DNA of 64,000 nt, from positions 17,909,356 through 17,973,355 of the forward strand of contig NC_049994.1 of assembly GCF_000003815.2 (NCBI RefSeq), written 5' to 3'. This DNA comes from Branchiostoma floridae. Lineage: Eukaryota; Chordata; Leptocardii; Amphioxiformes; Branchiostomatidae. The translations under genes were made by a program, and so were the position numbers. The notes under the pieces are model-generated. The model was not told where the DNA came from. It was given only the letters and a program-made list of their open reading frames with translations, and did no database searches. This document shows positions 8,940 to 20,480 of this stretch, piece by piece. Positions within the stretch are counted from its first letter, which is position 1, and each line of letters opens with the position of its first letter.

Positions 8940-9900
8940 CATCTCAGTGGCCAAAAATGTTCAGGTTCTCATTGGCCAACATTTTGTCATGTGACTGCAT
9001 TTCATTGGCCAAAAAATTTTTCAGGTTCTCATTGGCCAACATTTTCTCACATGACTGTTTCATTGGTTGAAAAATTGTTTCAGGTTATCATTGGTCAACA
9101 TTATGTCAGGTTTTGATTGGCTTAGTAAGTACGTAATCATGTGACTACTTTTTATTGGTTGACTAACTCAGGTTCTGATAGGTCAGTACCTAAGTCATGT
9201 GACTTTGTTTCATTCGTCGACAAAATTGTTTCTTGTTTTCATTGGTCAGTACCTACATCTAAGTCACGTGACTGTATTTCATTGGTTGACTGAAATTATT
9301 TCAGGTTCTGTTTCCTTGTACATAATCTTGTGACTATGTTTCATTGGTTGAATAACTCAGGTTCATGATTGACAAGCACAAAATCATGTGACTTTGCTTC
9401 ATTGATTGTCTAGAATCATTTCAAGTTTCAGGTGCTCATTGGCTTGTCCCTAGTCATGTGACTATGTTTCATTGGTTGCCAAAAATTCCTTTAGGCCATC
9501 GATCTGATTGGCCATTATGTAGTCATGTGACTGCATTTGAATACCATCTATTTGCCATGAGAATAAACCTGAATGGTGGAAAAAGCTTGTATGTAATTGG
9601 TCAGTACTTTGTAATGTAAATAAACCTGATTGGTCAGAAGAGCAACTTACTGAATATTAGCTGAACTTCATTGGTTAACATGGTTGATATATGGCTCAAT
9701 ATTTAGGTCATGTGACTTAACTTGAGTGTCAGTTGATCTGTTATAGCAAAGGCATTTTTGTCGTATTTGATTGGCCATTGATTGGTCACATGGTACAAAA
9801 CTACTACTTCACATTGGCCAGCTCAATGGAACCAGCTTCTCATTCATCATTGGCTAGTCCCAATATTTGAATCTGCGATCATGTGACTTTAGGGGAATGA
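8940..9900 (+). repeat. Degenerate array of ATTGG and TCATGTGAC motifs
   Basis: A unit of about 60 bp, roughly (TTTCATTGGTTGA ... TCAGGTTCTGATTGGTCAGT ... AGTCATGTGACT), repeats more than ten times with drift. GTCATGTGAC is found at 8986, 9194, 9453, 9522 and 9707, and its perfect palindrome GTCACGTGAC at 9263. ATTGG is the inverted CCAAT box. The array begins just after the RhoGAP stop, so it may be 3' UTR or downstream DNA. Confidence 0.75.
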
Positions 9901-10771
9901 TGTAAAACTTTTGGACAGGCAATTCTTGAGGTAATTTGACTTGTGAATTCTTATAATCTGATGAAAATGAACAGGATGTTAAGACAATTGTTACTATGAT
10001 CATGAATATAACATTTCAGTATTCCTGTAACCAAATGCAAATTTTCAAATGCAAGACTTGTGTGGATGGTGAAGAAATTTGTATTGTACTTATGTGGATA
10101 TGTCATTGTACATCTTTATTTCTATTTTCTTATGTAAGCTTTGATACATGACTACATTCTGCTATTATCCTGCTTTTTTGTTTTGTTGTATATGCAGTAT
10201 TTATATGCAGAGGGCATTTGTGGAAAGATTACCCGCTGGGCTATGTTCGGCCTAATATGTTTTAAAACAATATAGAGAAGCTTGTCATGATTCTAAATGC
10301 GTTTTATTTTTCATATAACAACAGCAATGCAGTACTTTACATACAGCCGGTATCTAGTACAGTCACGGATGCTGATTGGTCAAGCAGGACATGTCATGAT
10401 CATGTGATGTGGTCATGTGATGTGGTCATGTAAGAACATCTCTAACTTCAGAAATCGTGTTTTCTTTTGCCAACAAATTGTGAGCATTTTAATGTGATAA
10501 ACTGTAAGAATCACAAAGCCGCAAGTGTAATTGAAATAGATATAGATGCATAAGCCATAGGTAACTTCTTATGCAAAAGTTGTACATTTCATATTTGAAG
10601 TAAGCTGTACAAGTGACTGAGTATGTAGAATTCAAGATAATGTCAACTGGGAGTTATGTACAATACATAAAGTTCAGTAAATAACTGCTGGTAATACATC
10701 TTGGAGTGAGATGGGTTTTTTTTTGCAAACATAAACCATTACGACTTCTCATAATTGTAGTATTTTGCACT
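9901..10771. other. Region downstream of RhoGAP, no gene seen
   Basis: The stretch is AT-rich with no long frame. Three further GTCATGTGAT/GGTCATGT motifs lie at about 10391-10430. It could contain the end of the RhoGAP 3' UTR, but no clear polyadenylation site decides where that ends. Confidence 0.4.
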
Positions 10772-11175
10772 AAGGCCATGTTGATTTGATTATATGGACG
10801 ACATCTGCGCGCGCATCAATTTTCGTCTGTTGCCAAAAATAATTTAAAAAGTTTTAGACCATGCTTTGAATTGTACAAAGCAGCTGTAAATGGAGCAAAT
10901 ACATGTCGTAGATTAAAAGACAAATATATCGGGAAACATACACTAATGTCAACGTCAATTCGAAAAAATAGAAAAAAACTGTAAAAACAAAAATGAAGGA
11001 TCTATATTGTATGTTCAGTGCTCAATACTCTGTGTTTGTCATTTGTTCTGCCTTCCAGATCACTTAGATTTCATAATAAATGCAACTTTTTTGGCCAAAC
11101 TTTTTTTATTTGCACGCTCGCATTAGTTTTGGGATTCCTGTATCGTATGTCATCCATATAATCAAATCAACGTGG
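10772..11175. mobile_element. Harbinger-like MITE with TAA target duplication
   Basis: The left end GGCCATGTTGATTTGATTAT, continuing ATGGACGACAT, is mirrored by ATGTCATCCATATAATCAAA then TCAACGTGGCC on the right. TAA flanks both ends, which fits the three-base TWA duplication of PIF/Harbinger elements. The interior shares stretches such as CAAAGCAGCT and TCTGTGTTTGTCAT with the spacer at about 30005-30366. Confidence 0.75.
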
Positions 11176-11332
11176 CCTAAATGATATTACCGAGACTGAT
11201 GAGAACTCTACGAAAGTTATGAATCATATATTAATAACAACTCCAAATAAATTCTATGATCAAGTTGATAAGTTTCTTCGTCACATTACCCAAATGCAGC
11301 ATGACACAACAATAAAGGATAGAGGGGGATTC

Positions 11333-14300
11333 TTAGACAACGTGAGCTGCACTAATTTCAGCGATGGTATTTTCAATTTGTTTTATCAATGGGTGATTTT
11401 TGTGCTGGGGATAAACCTTTCTTGCCATAGCCAGGGCTTCTTGACAGAGACTGAGTGCTGCCTTGTGATCTCCGAGGCTAGTCCAGGAACACCCCATATT
11501 GAAAAGTGTTATTACAATGTAATAATGTGCTGCACCCTGACTATAGACACACTTGAAGATCTGCAATGCCTGTTCATGGTGGCTGATTGATTTCCTGTAG
11601 TTGCCCAAATGGCACCATGCTGATCCTAGGCTGTTGAATAAGTTACCAATGAGAGGATGGGCTGTGTTCTCACCATGGATTATCTTGTACATCTGCAGTG
11701 CCTCTTTGAGAAAACTGATTGCTTTTTTGCTATCACGTAGGTCGTTCAAGGCTACCCCAATGTTGTTGAGTGAGCTTGCGATGCCAAGATGTGCAGTTTT
11801 CTGACCATGAATATTTCTTTGCATCTGCAGTGCCTGTTCATGGTAACTGACCGCCTTTCTGTAATTACCCATTTGACGCCAGGCTTCCCCCAAGCCAGTA
11901 AGTGAAGTGGCAATGCTAGGATTTTCTTTGCCTTGGCCATAGATACTTCTGCACATCTGAAGTGCCTGTTCATGGCAACCGATTGCTTTACTATAATCAC
12001 CCAGTCGCTCACAGGCTCCTCCCAGGTTATTGAGTGAGGTAGCAATGTCACGATGTGCAGTACTCTGACCATAGACATCCCTTCCCATCTGCAATGCTTG
12101 TTCAATGTAGCTGATTGCTTTCCTGTAATCACCCAGGTGATGCCAGATTACCCCCATGCCATTAAGTGATGTGACAATGTCAGGATGTGCTTTGTCTTGA
12201 CCATAGATGCTCCTAAGCATCTCCAGTGCCTGATCATAGTAGCTGAGTGCTTTCCTGTAATCACCAAAAGAGAACCAGGTTTGCCCCAGGCTGCAAAGTG
12301 ACTGGGCAATGTTTGGATGATCAATATCCTGACCATAGATACTCTGATACATCTGCAGCGCCTGTTCACTGTACCTGATTGCACTCTTGTGATCGTTCAA
12401 ATCACACGAGATATTCCCTAAGCTATTAAGTAACAGAGCAATGCTAGAATGTGCTGTACTATGACCATAGATACTCCTGTACATTTGAAGTGACTGTTCA
12501 TAGTAGCTGATTGCTTTCCTCTGATCACCTAGAGAATTCCAGACGGTCCCCAGATTGTTCAGTGACTGTGCAATATGGGGATGGGCTGCCCCCATACCAT
12601 AGATACTCCTACACATCTGTAGTGCCTGTTCAAGGTAGACGAATGCTTTCTTGTGATTGCCCAAGTAATGCCATGCTAGCCCAATATTATTGCGTGAGGT
12701 AGCAATGTCAGGATGCGCTGCAGTCTGGCCATAGATGCTCTCCCTCATCTGCAGTGCTTGTTCAAGGCAGATGGTTGCTTTACTGTATTCTCCCAGCATT
12801 AGCAAGGCCAGCCCCAAGTTACTAAGTATGATGGCAATCTCTGGATGTACAGGACCATGAATACTTCTGAACATTTGTTCTGCCTGTTCAAAGTAGTTGA
12901 TTGCTTTTCTGTTATCACCCAGCTTATACCAGGTTACTCCCAAACTGTTAAGTGAGTTGACAATGGTACGATGTGCTGTGCTCTGACCATAGATAGCCCT
13001 GTACATCTGTAGTGCCCTTTCTAGGAAGCTAATAGCTTTCTTTTGATCACTTAAGCCATCCCAAGCATCACCCAGGTTCTGCAGTAAGGTAGCAATTTGG
13101 GGATGTGCAGAAATCTGACCAAAGACATTTTTGTGTGTTTGCAGTGACTGTTCATTGTATTTAATTGCTTTTCTGTAATCACCCATCTTGTAACAAGCAA
13201 CTGCAATATTACTGAGCATGTAAGGTTTCTTCCAATCATCAACTTTCTCCAACGCCTCAGTGTAGTTGCTGATTGCAAGCCTGTATTTGCATATCTCAAA
13301 GTACAACTCCCCTTGAACACCTGGAGAAGTATCATAGAAATCAGATGATGAATTTGGAACAACTTTCATTTCTGACCCTTTCATCAACTCTCTCAGAGGA
13401 ACTGCTGTATAATAGTATCTGAAAAGCTGCTTTTCATTTGGTAGATAGAAAATCTGTTTCAATGCACTTGTTTGAGTTTCATCATTGGCCTGTAGGGATG
13501 ATCCCTGTCTATGCTGGGCTGTTTCCATTGAGGCCAATGCTGACAAGTTTTCCTTCTGTCCACCATTTGCAATGTAGGTTCTGAGCCTGAGTTCTGCTGA
13601 GATGCTGGTAAGCACTGTCAGGTGGTGTGCTTTGGTGGCACTGATCACTTGTTGGTTTTTCATGTCTTCAATTGTCTCCCAAACTGTGGTAGGTATGATG
13701 CCTGAAGAAAGTGCCAAACAGTCTACTGCTACGACTGGGAAACGATATATTTCTTTCTTTACATTAACGATCTTTGCGGAAATGTCACTATAGGTTTTGG
13801 GGTTCTCCAACAGTATCTCCTGTGCCAGCTGGAGACCCATTTTGCCCCCATCAGCATCCAGTATCTTTACTGTAATGGACATGTATATCTCAATTAAACC
13901 CTTTTCTCCCGCTAGCACGCATGGGTTTCTCAATATAGTGGCAAGGTGATATCCTTCCTTCAAGTACAGTGTGGCATCATTTTTCAATATTGAAACCATG
14001 TTTTCTGGGGTGCAGATGAGTTCACTGGGTGGACTTTTATTAGTTCCCTGCCTGCCCAGTGGAGTCTTGCTTGCCTTTGGCATGGAGCCATCAAATGCAA
14101 ACCCACGTGGTGTAACAGAGTCATAGTACCAGTTGTCAAGGGGATTCTCAGAGTAGAAGTCATTTAGAGATTTTATTCCCAGTGCTGGGAGAATAGTTTC
14201 TCCCAGATTGACCACCTTGAGGTGTAGATAGTGGGTGAGGTTGCGGAAATACACAAGACATTCTTCACTTTCTTCTTCTACCAAGATGGCAAACTCCAGG

Positions 14301-14847
14301 TCTGAGTAAGGAGTTACCAGTCCTGTTGCCTGTGAACCCAAACCTATCAGAGCATACTTACAGGGAGGGGGACCCATTAACCCAATACACTCTTCTACAA
14401 GCTGTCTGATGAACTCCGTCCTTTGTTTTGCAATTTTCTCAAACAAGTGCCTGACAGCCTGAGCTCGTTTTGCCTCTATCTCTTTGACACGTGGGTCATC
14501 CTCATCATGTACATAGGGATCCAGCTGCTGGTCAATGGTTTCCATCTCCAGCTTGATCTGGTCCCGCATCTTCTTCAGCTGTTTCTTGTGCTTTTCTGTC
14601 TTGTCCTGAACCATACTAAAATTGCTACCTAAGATACAGTGGACAAATAACTTCTCTATTTCTTTGATAGTTGTTTCTAAATTACCATTCAAGTGTCCAT
14701 CCTCTGACCTGGCTATTGCTGCATTGTAGAGTGCTGCTGCTTTGACAAAGTCTCCCCCGTCTCCTGTCTGCTGACCTCGCTTACTGTAGACATCCCCCAT
14801 CCTGCACAGGGGCTCCACCTCTCTCTGGTACTGCTGGGCTGTGGAAT
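11333..14847 (-). CDS. Gene B exon 3: nucleotidyltransferase plus 14 TPRs
   Basis: This 3.5-kb exon starts after CATTTAG with ATTCCACAGCCCAG. The TPR array occupies about 13219-11378: thirteen 44-residue repeats and one of 42 (the third, with HGPVHPEIA). The repeat reads (S)LNNLG[22 protein letters not shown](Y/C)RSIYGQ-x-x-AHP-x-IAT. A weaker repeat ([22 protein letters not shown]) precedes it. The protein ends 14 residues after the last repeat with AEISAAHVV. Confidence 0.85.
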
Positions 14848-16795
14848 CTAAATGTAAAGGTGTTGAATTCAGATATACACGTATTACAGATGCTCTTACA
14901 TTGTGACGGTGTCATCATTTTAATTTAAAAGTAGATCTAACTCCATAGACCAGGCCCTTAGATAGTTGGTTCAAAAGTTTTAGTCCGTACCTCTCACATG
15001 TACCGTCTTGAGTGCAGCTGCAAAGTGCTGCTCTGCTGAGTCCAGGTCTGTCCTGGCAAGGGAGAAGTCACCGTCCTTAAGGTGGTCCTTGTACTTACTA
15101 AGAGATGCAAGGGAGGTATGTAGCTAAAAGTTAAAAATTATTTCAAGGAGAATTGTACGTGTGGAGTCGTTATTGACCCTTAAGAACAATATAAACCTTC
15201 CTCGTTAATCATTACAAATCACTGATTTCCGTCCTTCAACCAGACATACATATAGCCAGTGTTCAGATTAGGGCAATTGTATAAAACAAAACATTGCAAG
15301 TGTGCCAGAGAGACCACATGCAACAAATTTTTATGAATTACAAATATTACTTACGTACGGCTTCTATCCTCAACAGTTTCAGCTGCAGCAGTGGTCAATG
15401 TTGACTCTGTTGAGGCTTTGCTACAAAACATAATTGTTGTGTTAGCTGCATGCGTTATTGTATGAAAGCTTTCATTTGCTGAAAAGAGTTATCTTCTTTA
15501 TCTTAACTTCGTCGATAGTTGCCCACCTTGTTAGGTGTGGGCGAAGCTGCTTTTCCTGAGTTTCGTCATTTATTTCGATGTTCCCCTCCTGGTGTCCCAT
15601 ATATGGTTTTCTTTCGCCCAGTCTCGGTTTGATTGAAGTTGCTTGCTGCAGAATCGAAATCACTCTAGTCAACATGTTCCTGTTTACAATGTTTTCATAT
15701 TGGACAATAGGGGTATACTGTGAAAGTATTTCAACATGGATTTTGATAATTTTAAGTTGATGAGCTAATTTTGCACAATATGGTGACCCTAAGAATGTCA
15801 TAGACACCGACAGTTGACCCATACTTTTACATATACAATACTATGTGAAAATACATGTTATAATTTTTCTTAAATATTTGGGACAAAATAATTACACGAA
15901 ACATTGCCTCCTATCTTTAGTTCTGTTCTTTCTACTTTCATTAAAATTTTAGGGAATATAGTTGTACCCAGTTTCTATGGAGATATGCACATTTTCAGAG
16001 CACCAGTATCAGCATAACCAAGGACATTGCGTAATGTCCTTGGCATAGCAGAGTTGTATTGTGTGGATGTCATAAAATGAGACTTACCTTTCTCACTGCT
16101 CGCCTGATCTTGTCCAAGAGGCATTCAACCAAATACAAGGCACGGTATTCCAGAGTCGGCTTTGTCTCAGGATCCCCACATCTTGTCAGGGCCTTGTTGT
16201 ACATGGCAGCTGCCGTGGAGAACTGGGATACGTCAGAAGTTTTCTTGCCTTTCTCGAGATAGAAATCACCAAGAGATTTCAGAGCCTCAACCTCCAAGAA
16301 CACGTCACCATTCTCAATGGCTGTTACTAGTGTTTTTGTGTAAGTATCTTCCAAAGAGTGCCAGGACTTTCCGACACTTCTTTCCAATCTGTGGCACATT
16401 CCTGCCACCCTTAAAACATTATTGTCAGCAGTGCCCCAGTAGTCTTGTAACAACCACCGGAAGTGTGGAGTGTACCCCTGCAGCAGTTGTCTGGAGAGTT
16501 TCTCCATGTAGCCGATACGATGTTCCAGTGTTTCTCCCATGTCTGGATCTGTGCAGCGCAGTAGGGCAGCAGCATACAGGGCAGCAGCCTTGTCAAACTC
16601 TGCTGGATCTTTAATGAGTTTGCCTTTCTCAAGATGAATGTCTCCAAGACTTTTTAGGACTTCTACCTCCATGAAATGATCTTGGCCAGCAATGGCTTCT
16701 CTCAGTGCCCGTCCATAGCCGAAATCACTGTAAGGACTACTTATGCACAGCTCCTGTAATCTGTTCGCTACTCTGGCCACGCTGATGCCAGACAT
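11333..16795 (-). CDS. Gene B: full-length nucleotidyltransferase-TPR protein
   Basis: Predicted coding exons are 16795-16088, 15123-14991 and 14847-11333, in phases 0 and 1, giving 1451 aa. Order: two degenerate TPR modules (exon 1), a [19 protein letters not shown] helical repeat (exon 2), then in exon 3 a repeat ([19 protein letters not shown]), a DUF294/GlnD-like nucleotidyltransferase, a helical domain and 14 TPRs of kinesin-light-chain type. G-S...D-L-E at 14338-14294 should bind the metal and nucleotide; the usual DxD is DxE. The long frame can be read from a GTG at 14818, but splice signals and the paralogue show the exon starts at 14847. The substrate and partners are unknown. TPR arrays of this type bind peptides, so a sensor or scaffold coupled to nucleotide transfer is a reasonable inference. 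Confidence 0.85.
11378..13219 (-). repeat. 132-bp coding tandem array (14 TPRs)
   Basis: The period is 132 bp except for one unit of 126 bp. Blocks such as CATCTGCAGTGCCTGTTCA and GACCATAGATACTCCT recur (plus-strand reading) in most units. The nucleotide similarity is high enough that unequal exchange between units is likely. Confidence 0.85.
14991..15123 (-). CDS. Gene B exon 2 (133 nt)
   Basis: The acceptor has a good pyrimidine tract (TTTTTAACTTTTAG) and the donor is AGAG|GTACGG. The exon encodes [20 protein letters not shown] then [20 protein letters not shown] and VHVR plus one base of a split Asp codon. It joins exon 3 in frame as [16 protein letters not shown], just as in gene A. Confidence 0.8.
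15124..16087 (-). other. Gene B intron 1
   Basis: The intron runs from GTAAGT to TTTTAG. Frames inside it (15472-15822 minus, 15578-15760 plus) have no family features. A splice-flanked 63-nt block near 15355-15418 was considered and rejected. Confidence 0.6.
16088..16795 (-). CDS. Gene B exon 1 (236 codons)
   Basis: The start ATGTCTGGCATCAGCGTG follows GACATCCAGGGAG, a leader that matches the end of the candidate 5' exons. The exon ends GAAAG|GTAAGT in phase 0. It encodes two modules with (K)SLGD(I/F)-x-LEKGK and [17 protein letters not shown] motifs, a TPR-like helical repeat. It is about 70 per cent identical by eye to gene A exon 1. Confidence 0.8.
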
Positions 16796-16871
16796 CTCCC
16801 TGGATGTCTGAGACGTGTCTAAATCTCACCTGAAACTGACCTTGGTGTCCAAGAAGTCTTCTAAATCACAC

Positions 16872-16925
16872 CTGGATCTCCGAGATGTGTCTCACCTGTG
16901 ATCATACCTGGATAAAGTCTTCCCT
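16872..16925 (-). other. Diverged 5' exon-like block upstream of gene B
   Basis: On the minus strand it reads GACTTTATCCAGGTATGATC then CACAGGTGAGACACATCTCG then GAGATCCAG|GTGTGAT. The layout matches the blocks at 6485 and 18996. It lies 77 bp upstream of the coding exon 1 start codon, so it could instead be part of the promoter-proximal leader. Confidence 0.35.
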
Positions 16926-17119
16926 GTTTAACCTAACAGAAGCGAAAGCTCTTCTGAATAGTTTCTATTCCTCAATACGTAGGCGAAACTTCTGGGTTTT
17001 CCCCCTGTTTCTGGCGGGACTTTCCTGTTTCACTTCCGCCCAGGACTTTCGACTGTGTCATGCCCGAGTTAGCAGTCGTCTGTAATGAGCAAATGCAAAG
17101 AAGGGGGCGGTAATGACTA

Positions 17120-17337
17120 TCCAAGCAGAGGTTATTTAACGTCTTTTCTAGTCGTTTTTTAACGTCTTTTCTAGTCGTTTTTATCGGGCTTTCTATTTTG
17201 TATTTTATCTTGCTGTGTCAAAACCTAACGTTGTTTGGCTGGCGTACTTCAAGAAAAATCACAAAATAGAAAGCCCGATAAAAACGACTAAAAGAAAACG
17301 TTAAAAAACAGCCAGAGCCTAACCTCTGCTTGGAGAG
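17120..17337. mobile_element. Foldback MITE, CCAAGCAGAGGTTA family, copy 1
   Basis: The arms contain TAGTCGTTTTTATCGGGCTT then TCTATTTTG, inverted as CAAAATAGAAAGCCCGATAA then AAACGACTA. TA flanks the ends. The left arm has an internal duplication of TTAACGTCTTTTCTAGTCG. Related copies are 41321-41510 and 59488-59715. Confidence 0.85.
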
Positions 17338-18372
17338 TAGGCGGTAATGACTCCTGGAGGGCATTTTGCTTGTATGTTTTATGTAGCAGCCTTCCTTAAA
17401 ACTACAAAACAACCTCCGAGAGGTCCGTTACTGTTACTGATAATCGGGTTTTGTTTGTACACAGAAAACCAATTTCATTTTTTCTGCAAGTAGGTCGTAT
17501 TAAGATAGTTACCTCCATGAAAGTTTGTCTAAATCTGTCTATAACTGTCTAAATCTGTCTAATTTTGACAGGTGAAGTTCAAAGATGGTTTGATTGATAG
17601 CTATGTGTTGCATTTTTCATGATGGAAATAGCTAGGCCATTATATAATGTAAATACAAATACATGAGTTGGTGTGTTACGCTGAAGGGTCGCTAGGTGTC
17701 GTTTTCAGGACAGAGCACTGTCATGCTTCCCCTCACGATTGTGTCAAGATTTTAGAGAAGAGAGAGGGAAGTTTCAGCTCGTCTACTCTGACAGGAAGTT
17801 GCCATGGTTCAAAAGTGATAGAGGGGTCTAAAAAGGTGACTCTCTCTTTTTCTTCTCCTTCTCTTGTCTTTTCTTTCTTTCTGTGGTAATCATGCACTTT
17901 TCGGGAAGGTTGAGTATTAATATACGAATATTGAGTATTAATATACATGTATGAATATGCAATAAAGATTATCATCATCATCATTAAACCACCTGACGTC
18001 AAAGTCAATAATCGATGTACTGATTTAATATTTATCACATTGCAGAACACGTAACGTTTACATAAACATTTCATCCAGTCTGTTGTTTACCTCTGTTTGT
18101 CCCTTCACCGATGCATAAATCATGCGTTTTTCTGTCTGATTGGTCTGGAACTGTTGTTATTGTTACAGACGTTTCTGTGGTCCCGTCGCGTGCGTGTGTA
18201 CACCGACACACCTTACTTTAGTTCCCTCCTTTTCTGGACTTCTAATGCAGCTATCGATCACACAGTACGTGTAACACGTTGCCATCGACTGAACAATAGA
18301 CCGTTTACAACTAGATGTGGAAAGCTGACAGGTCATTCAGTGTAATATAACCAGCTGCTGTTGCGCCGCGTG
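17338..18372. other. Non-genic stretch
   Basis: No supported exon was found. Around 17525-17565 CTGTCTAAATCTGTCTA repeats. A minus frame at 17733-18074 lacks family features. The microsatellite-like ATCATCATCATCATTA lies near 17970. Confidence 0.4.
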
Positions 18373-18381
18373 CCTGCAAAG

Positions 18382-18573
18382 TAGTCTCTACCAGACCGAC
18401 TACACTGGCTATTCTAGGGAGAATAATTTGCCACCAGAGAGTTTTGCTACCAGAGGAATTGGTCGGCCAAGCAGGGGGGAAAAACATGAACCTGACTCCC
18501 CTGGCCAGTTTCCAGATTTCTTTTCCGAATTCTACGATCCCCGTACCCCCGTAGGAAGGCCTGTTGGAGGCTA
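18382..18573. mobile_element. TAGCC-type MITE with exact 9-bp duplication
   Basis: The ends are TAGTCTCTACCAG on the left and TTGGAGGCTA on the right. CCTGCAAAG flanks both sides (18373-18381 and 18574-18582) exactly. Its right half, with GAATTCTACGATCCCCGTAC then CCCCGTAGGA, matches the outer element at 59761-60304. Confidence 0.75.
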
Positions 18574-18699
18574 CCTGCAAAGCTAGTGTGTATACTGGTT
18601 ATACAGATACACATATCCCTCCCTTTTCTGACGTCACGTACCACAACACCCCTTAACCTTTCCGTGTATCTTGTCTGGGACGATCCCTCTCACAGGTCA

Positions 18700-18815
18700 A
18701 ACCCTCCATTAATCAATTATTACTGCTCACTAAAGTGTGTACAAGATGGCGGGACTGGCTACGGAGGCGTCTTTTCAAGCTGTCGTCGTCTAGAATTAAA
18801 GGTAACGTCGCTTTG
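18700..18815 (+). promoter_or_regulatory. Candidate promoter / first exon with YY1-like site
   Basis: ACAAGATGGCGGG fits a YY1 site overlapping a start codon, as is common at housekeeping promoters. The ATG at 18746 opens only a 15-codon frame (MAGLATEASFQAVVV) before TAG. TTAAAG|GTAACG downstream could be a donor. No gene could be attached to it. Confidence 0.25.
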
Positions 18816-18995
18816 CTGTTCTTTTTAGTTACCATGTGCATACACGATTACTGTTATTTCTGGTATTTCAGCACTCATAATACTTTTGGGTAATTAGATG
18901 AATGTAAGAGTGTGCACATTATGATATTAATGTGGTGTCGTGTCCTAGCAATTCTCTTTAACCTGCCGATATCAATAGACTTATTTAAATCTCAC

Positions 18996-19045
18996 CTGGA
19001 TGTCTGAGACTCCACAGTTATGAACGTGGCTGGGTAGAGACTTGC
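18996..19045 (-). other. Second copy of the 5' exon-like block
   Basis: On the minus strand this reads to GTGGAGTCTCAGACATCCAG then GTGAGAT, nearly the same as 6485-6540. It lies 2.2 kb upstream of gene B's coding exon and may be its noncoding first exon, or a leftover of a third gene copy. Confidence 0.45.
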
Positions 19046-20478
19046 CTGTTCTAATCTGTATGAAAGCAAACGTCAACGATGTTCCAAAAAGGAGTCCCGA
19101 CCGGTCAGTTTTGGGGGAACGAAAAATACGGTATAAAAGATAACAAAAACACAAAACGGACCAAAAATATTTCAACAGCATGCCTTGTGCAAACTTTAAT
19201 TTTTCGTTTTTGCAAAATAGTCCAGCCGGGTCCTCTGAAAGGAAATGTGACGTAGGCCTAACTTAGGCTTCATATATAGAAATATGTGTTTGTTTCCTTC
19301 GCAGTATCTCCAAGTATCATTGTGTGGAAATTATCAGTAAGGGTGTAGGGTAGAAGGGCGGGATTTGTTTTGAACGTCACTTGTGATTTTGATAACCGCT
19401 GTTGCTCTTTTCCAACCGAACCAGAGAACCGGGGGGTTTAGTAACGTTTTCAAAACAAGAGAACTCAAAGTTTTTTGTGTGTTGGAAATGCTGCAAATTG
19501 TCCGTTGCTACCAACACATTTACAAATGTAGTCTGGAGTAATGATGGTGTTGATTTTACGAGTGAGTTGGTGTTTTGAATGAGGAAGTCGTTTTTTGCTG
19601 TTTTACATTTACACCGTGCTCCTGTGCTCGGAATACGTACCATCACCCTTTTTCTCATGATGTCAAGATGTTCTTGATAATTTGAGTCAGGTATTTGTAA
19701 GGATTTGTGGCTAATTTTAACCTAAAACCCTCAGAAAGATTTAGACACCCGGTAATTGCTCAGGGAAGTGTTAATTCCGGGTCACTAGGTGCGACATTAC
19801 CTGTGTACAATTATGGGGGCTGTTTTAGAACAAAAGTTTACGAAACACGCTTACCCAAATCATTGTATTCCCAATGGAATAGGGTGTACGATCGTCGGAA
19901 GATCTCAATCTCGAGAAATTAAGTCTTAGAATAGCTATACATGCATCTGCTGTCTAATTATGGAAAATATGTCTCATCTCAGACTTAGATTCTTGTTGGT
20001 GGATAGTTCTGTCACTGTCTGCTTGAAAATTCCACAACATCAGAATTGTACGATGGCTACGATGAACTTACCACCTTGTAACTTTAAACACACTCGGAAT
20101 AGAATTCAGTCATATGCTTTGTAATCTTTCAACCAAAAAGTGTCATATTGTATTTTTGTTTGTCAATAGTTACCCGTGAAATGTAAACAAACCAGAAAGT
20201 TTGACAATGAAATAGCCCCATCTTTTTTTATAAAAATGCGACTTGTCGTTACATCGTGTAAGACTTTTAGGTAGATCACCGTAGATGATATAAGGTAGAT
20301 TAAAATTCAGATATTTTGAGTCATACGTATCTAACTCAGACGCATCCCCAGTCACTGATGAAAGAAATTTGACTTTTGGGAGGATCTATACATTTCCTTG
20401 ATATATGTTTTTAATGTAGTGCGTCATGTTCAATTCTGACTTTACACTTTACAAGTTCCAAGTACAGTTTCTGTATCC
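19046..20478. other. Non-genic stretch, nothing recognised
   Basis: Several frames of 60-93 codons occur by chance on both strands, with no splice-consistent exon chain and no repeat partner seen in this window. Confidence 0.4.
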
Positions 20479-20480
20479 TA

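Noticed and set aside
8940-9900. CRISPR-like array
   Set aside because: The units are too diverged, spacers are not unique and uniform in length, and the genome is eukaryotic.
11752-13362. Long minus-strand frames in other registers across the TPR array
   Set aside because: They are out-of-frame readings of the 132-bp repeat in gene B, whose main frame is uninterrupted and has clear TPR consensus.
15355-15418. Possible 63-nt exon in gene B intron 1 between TTTTGTAG and GTAAGT
   Set aside because: The open frame ([20 protein letters not shown]) needs phase 2 on both sides, but the flanking exons join in phase 0, where it has a TGA.
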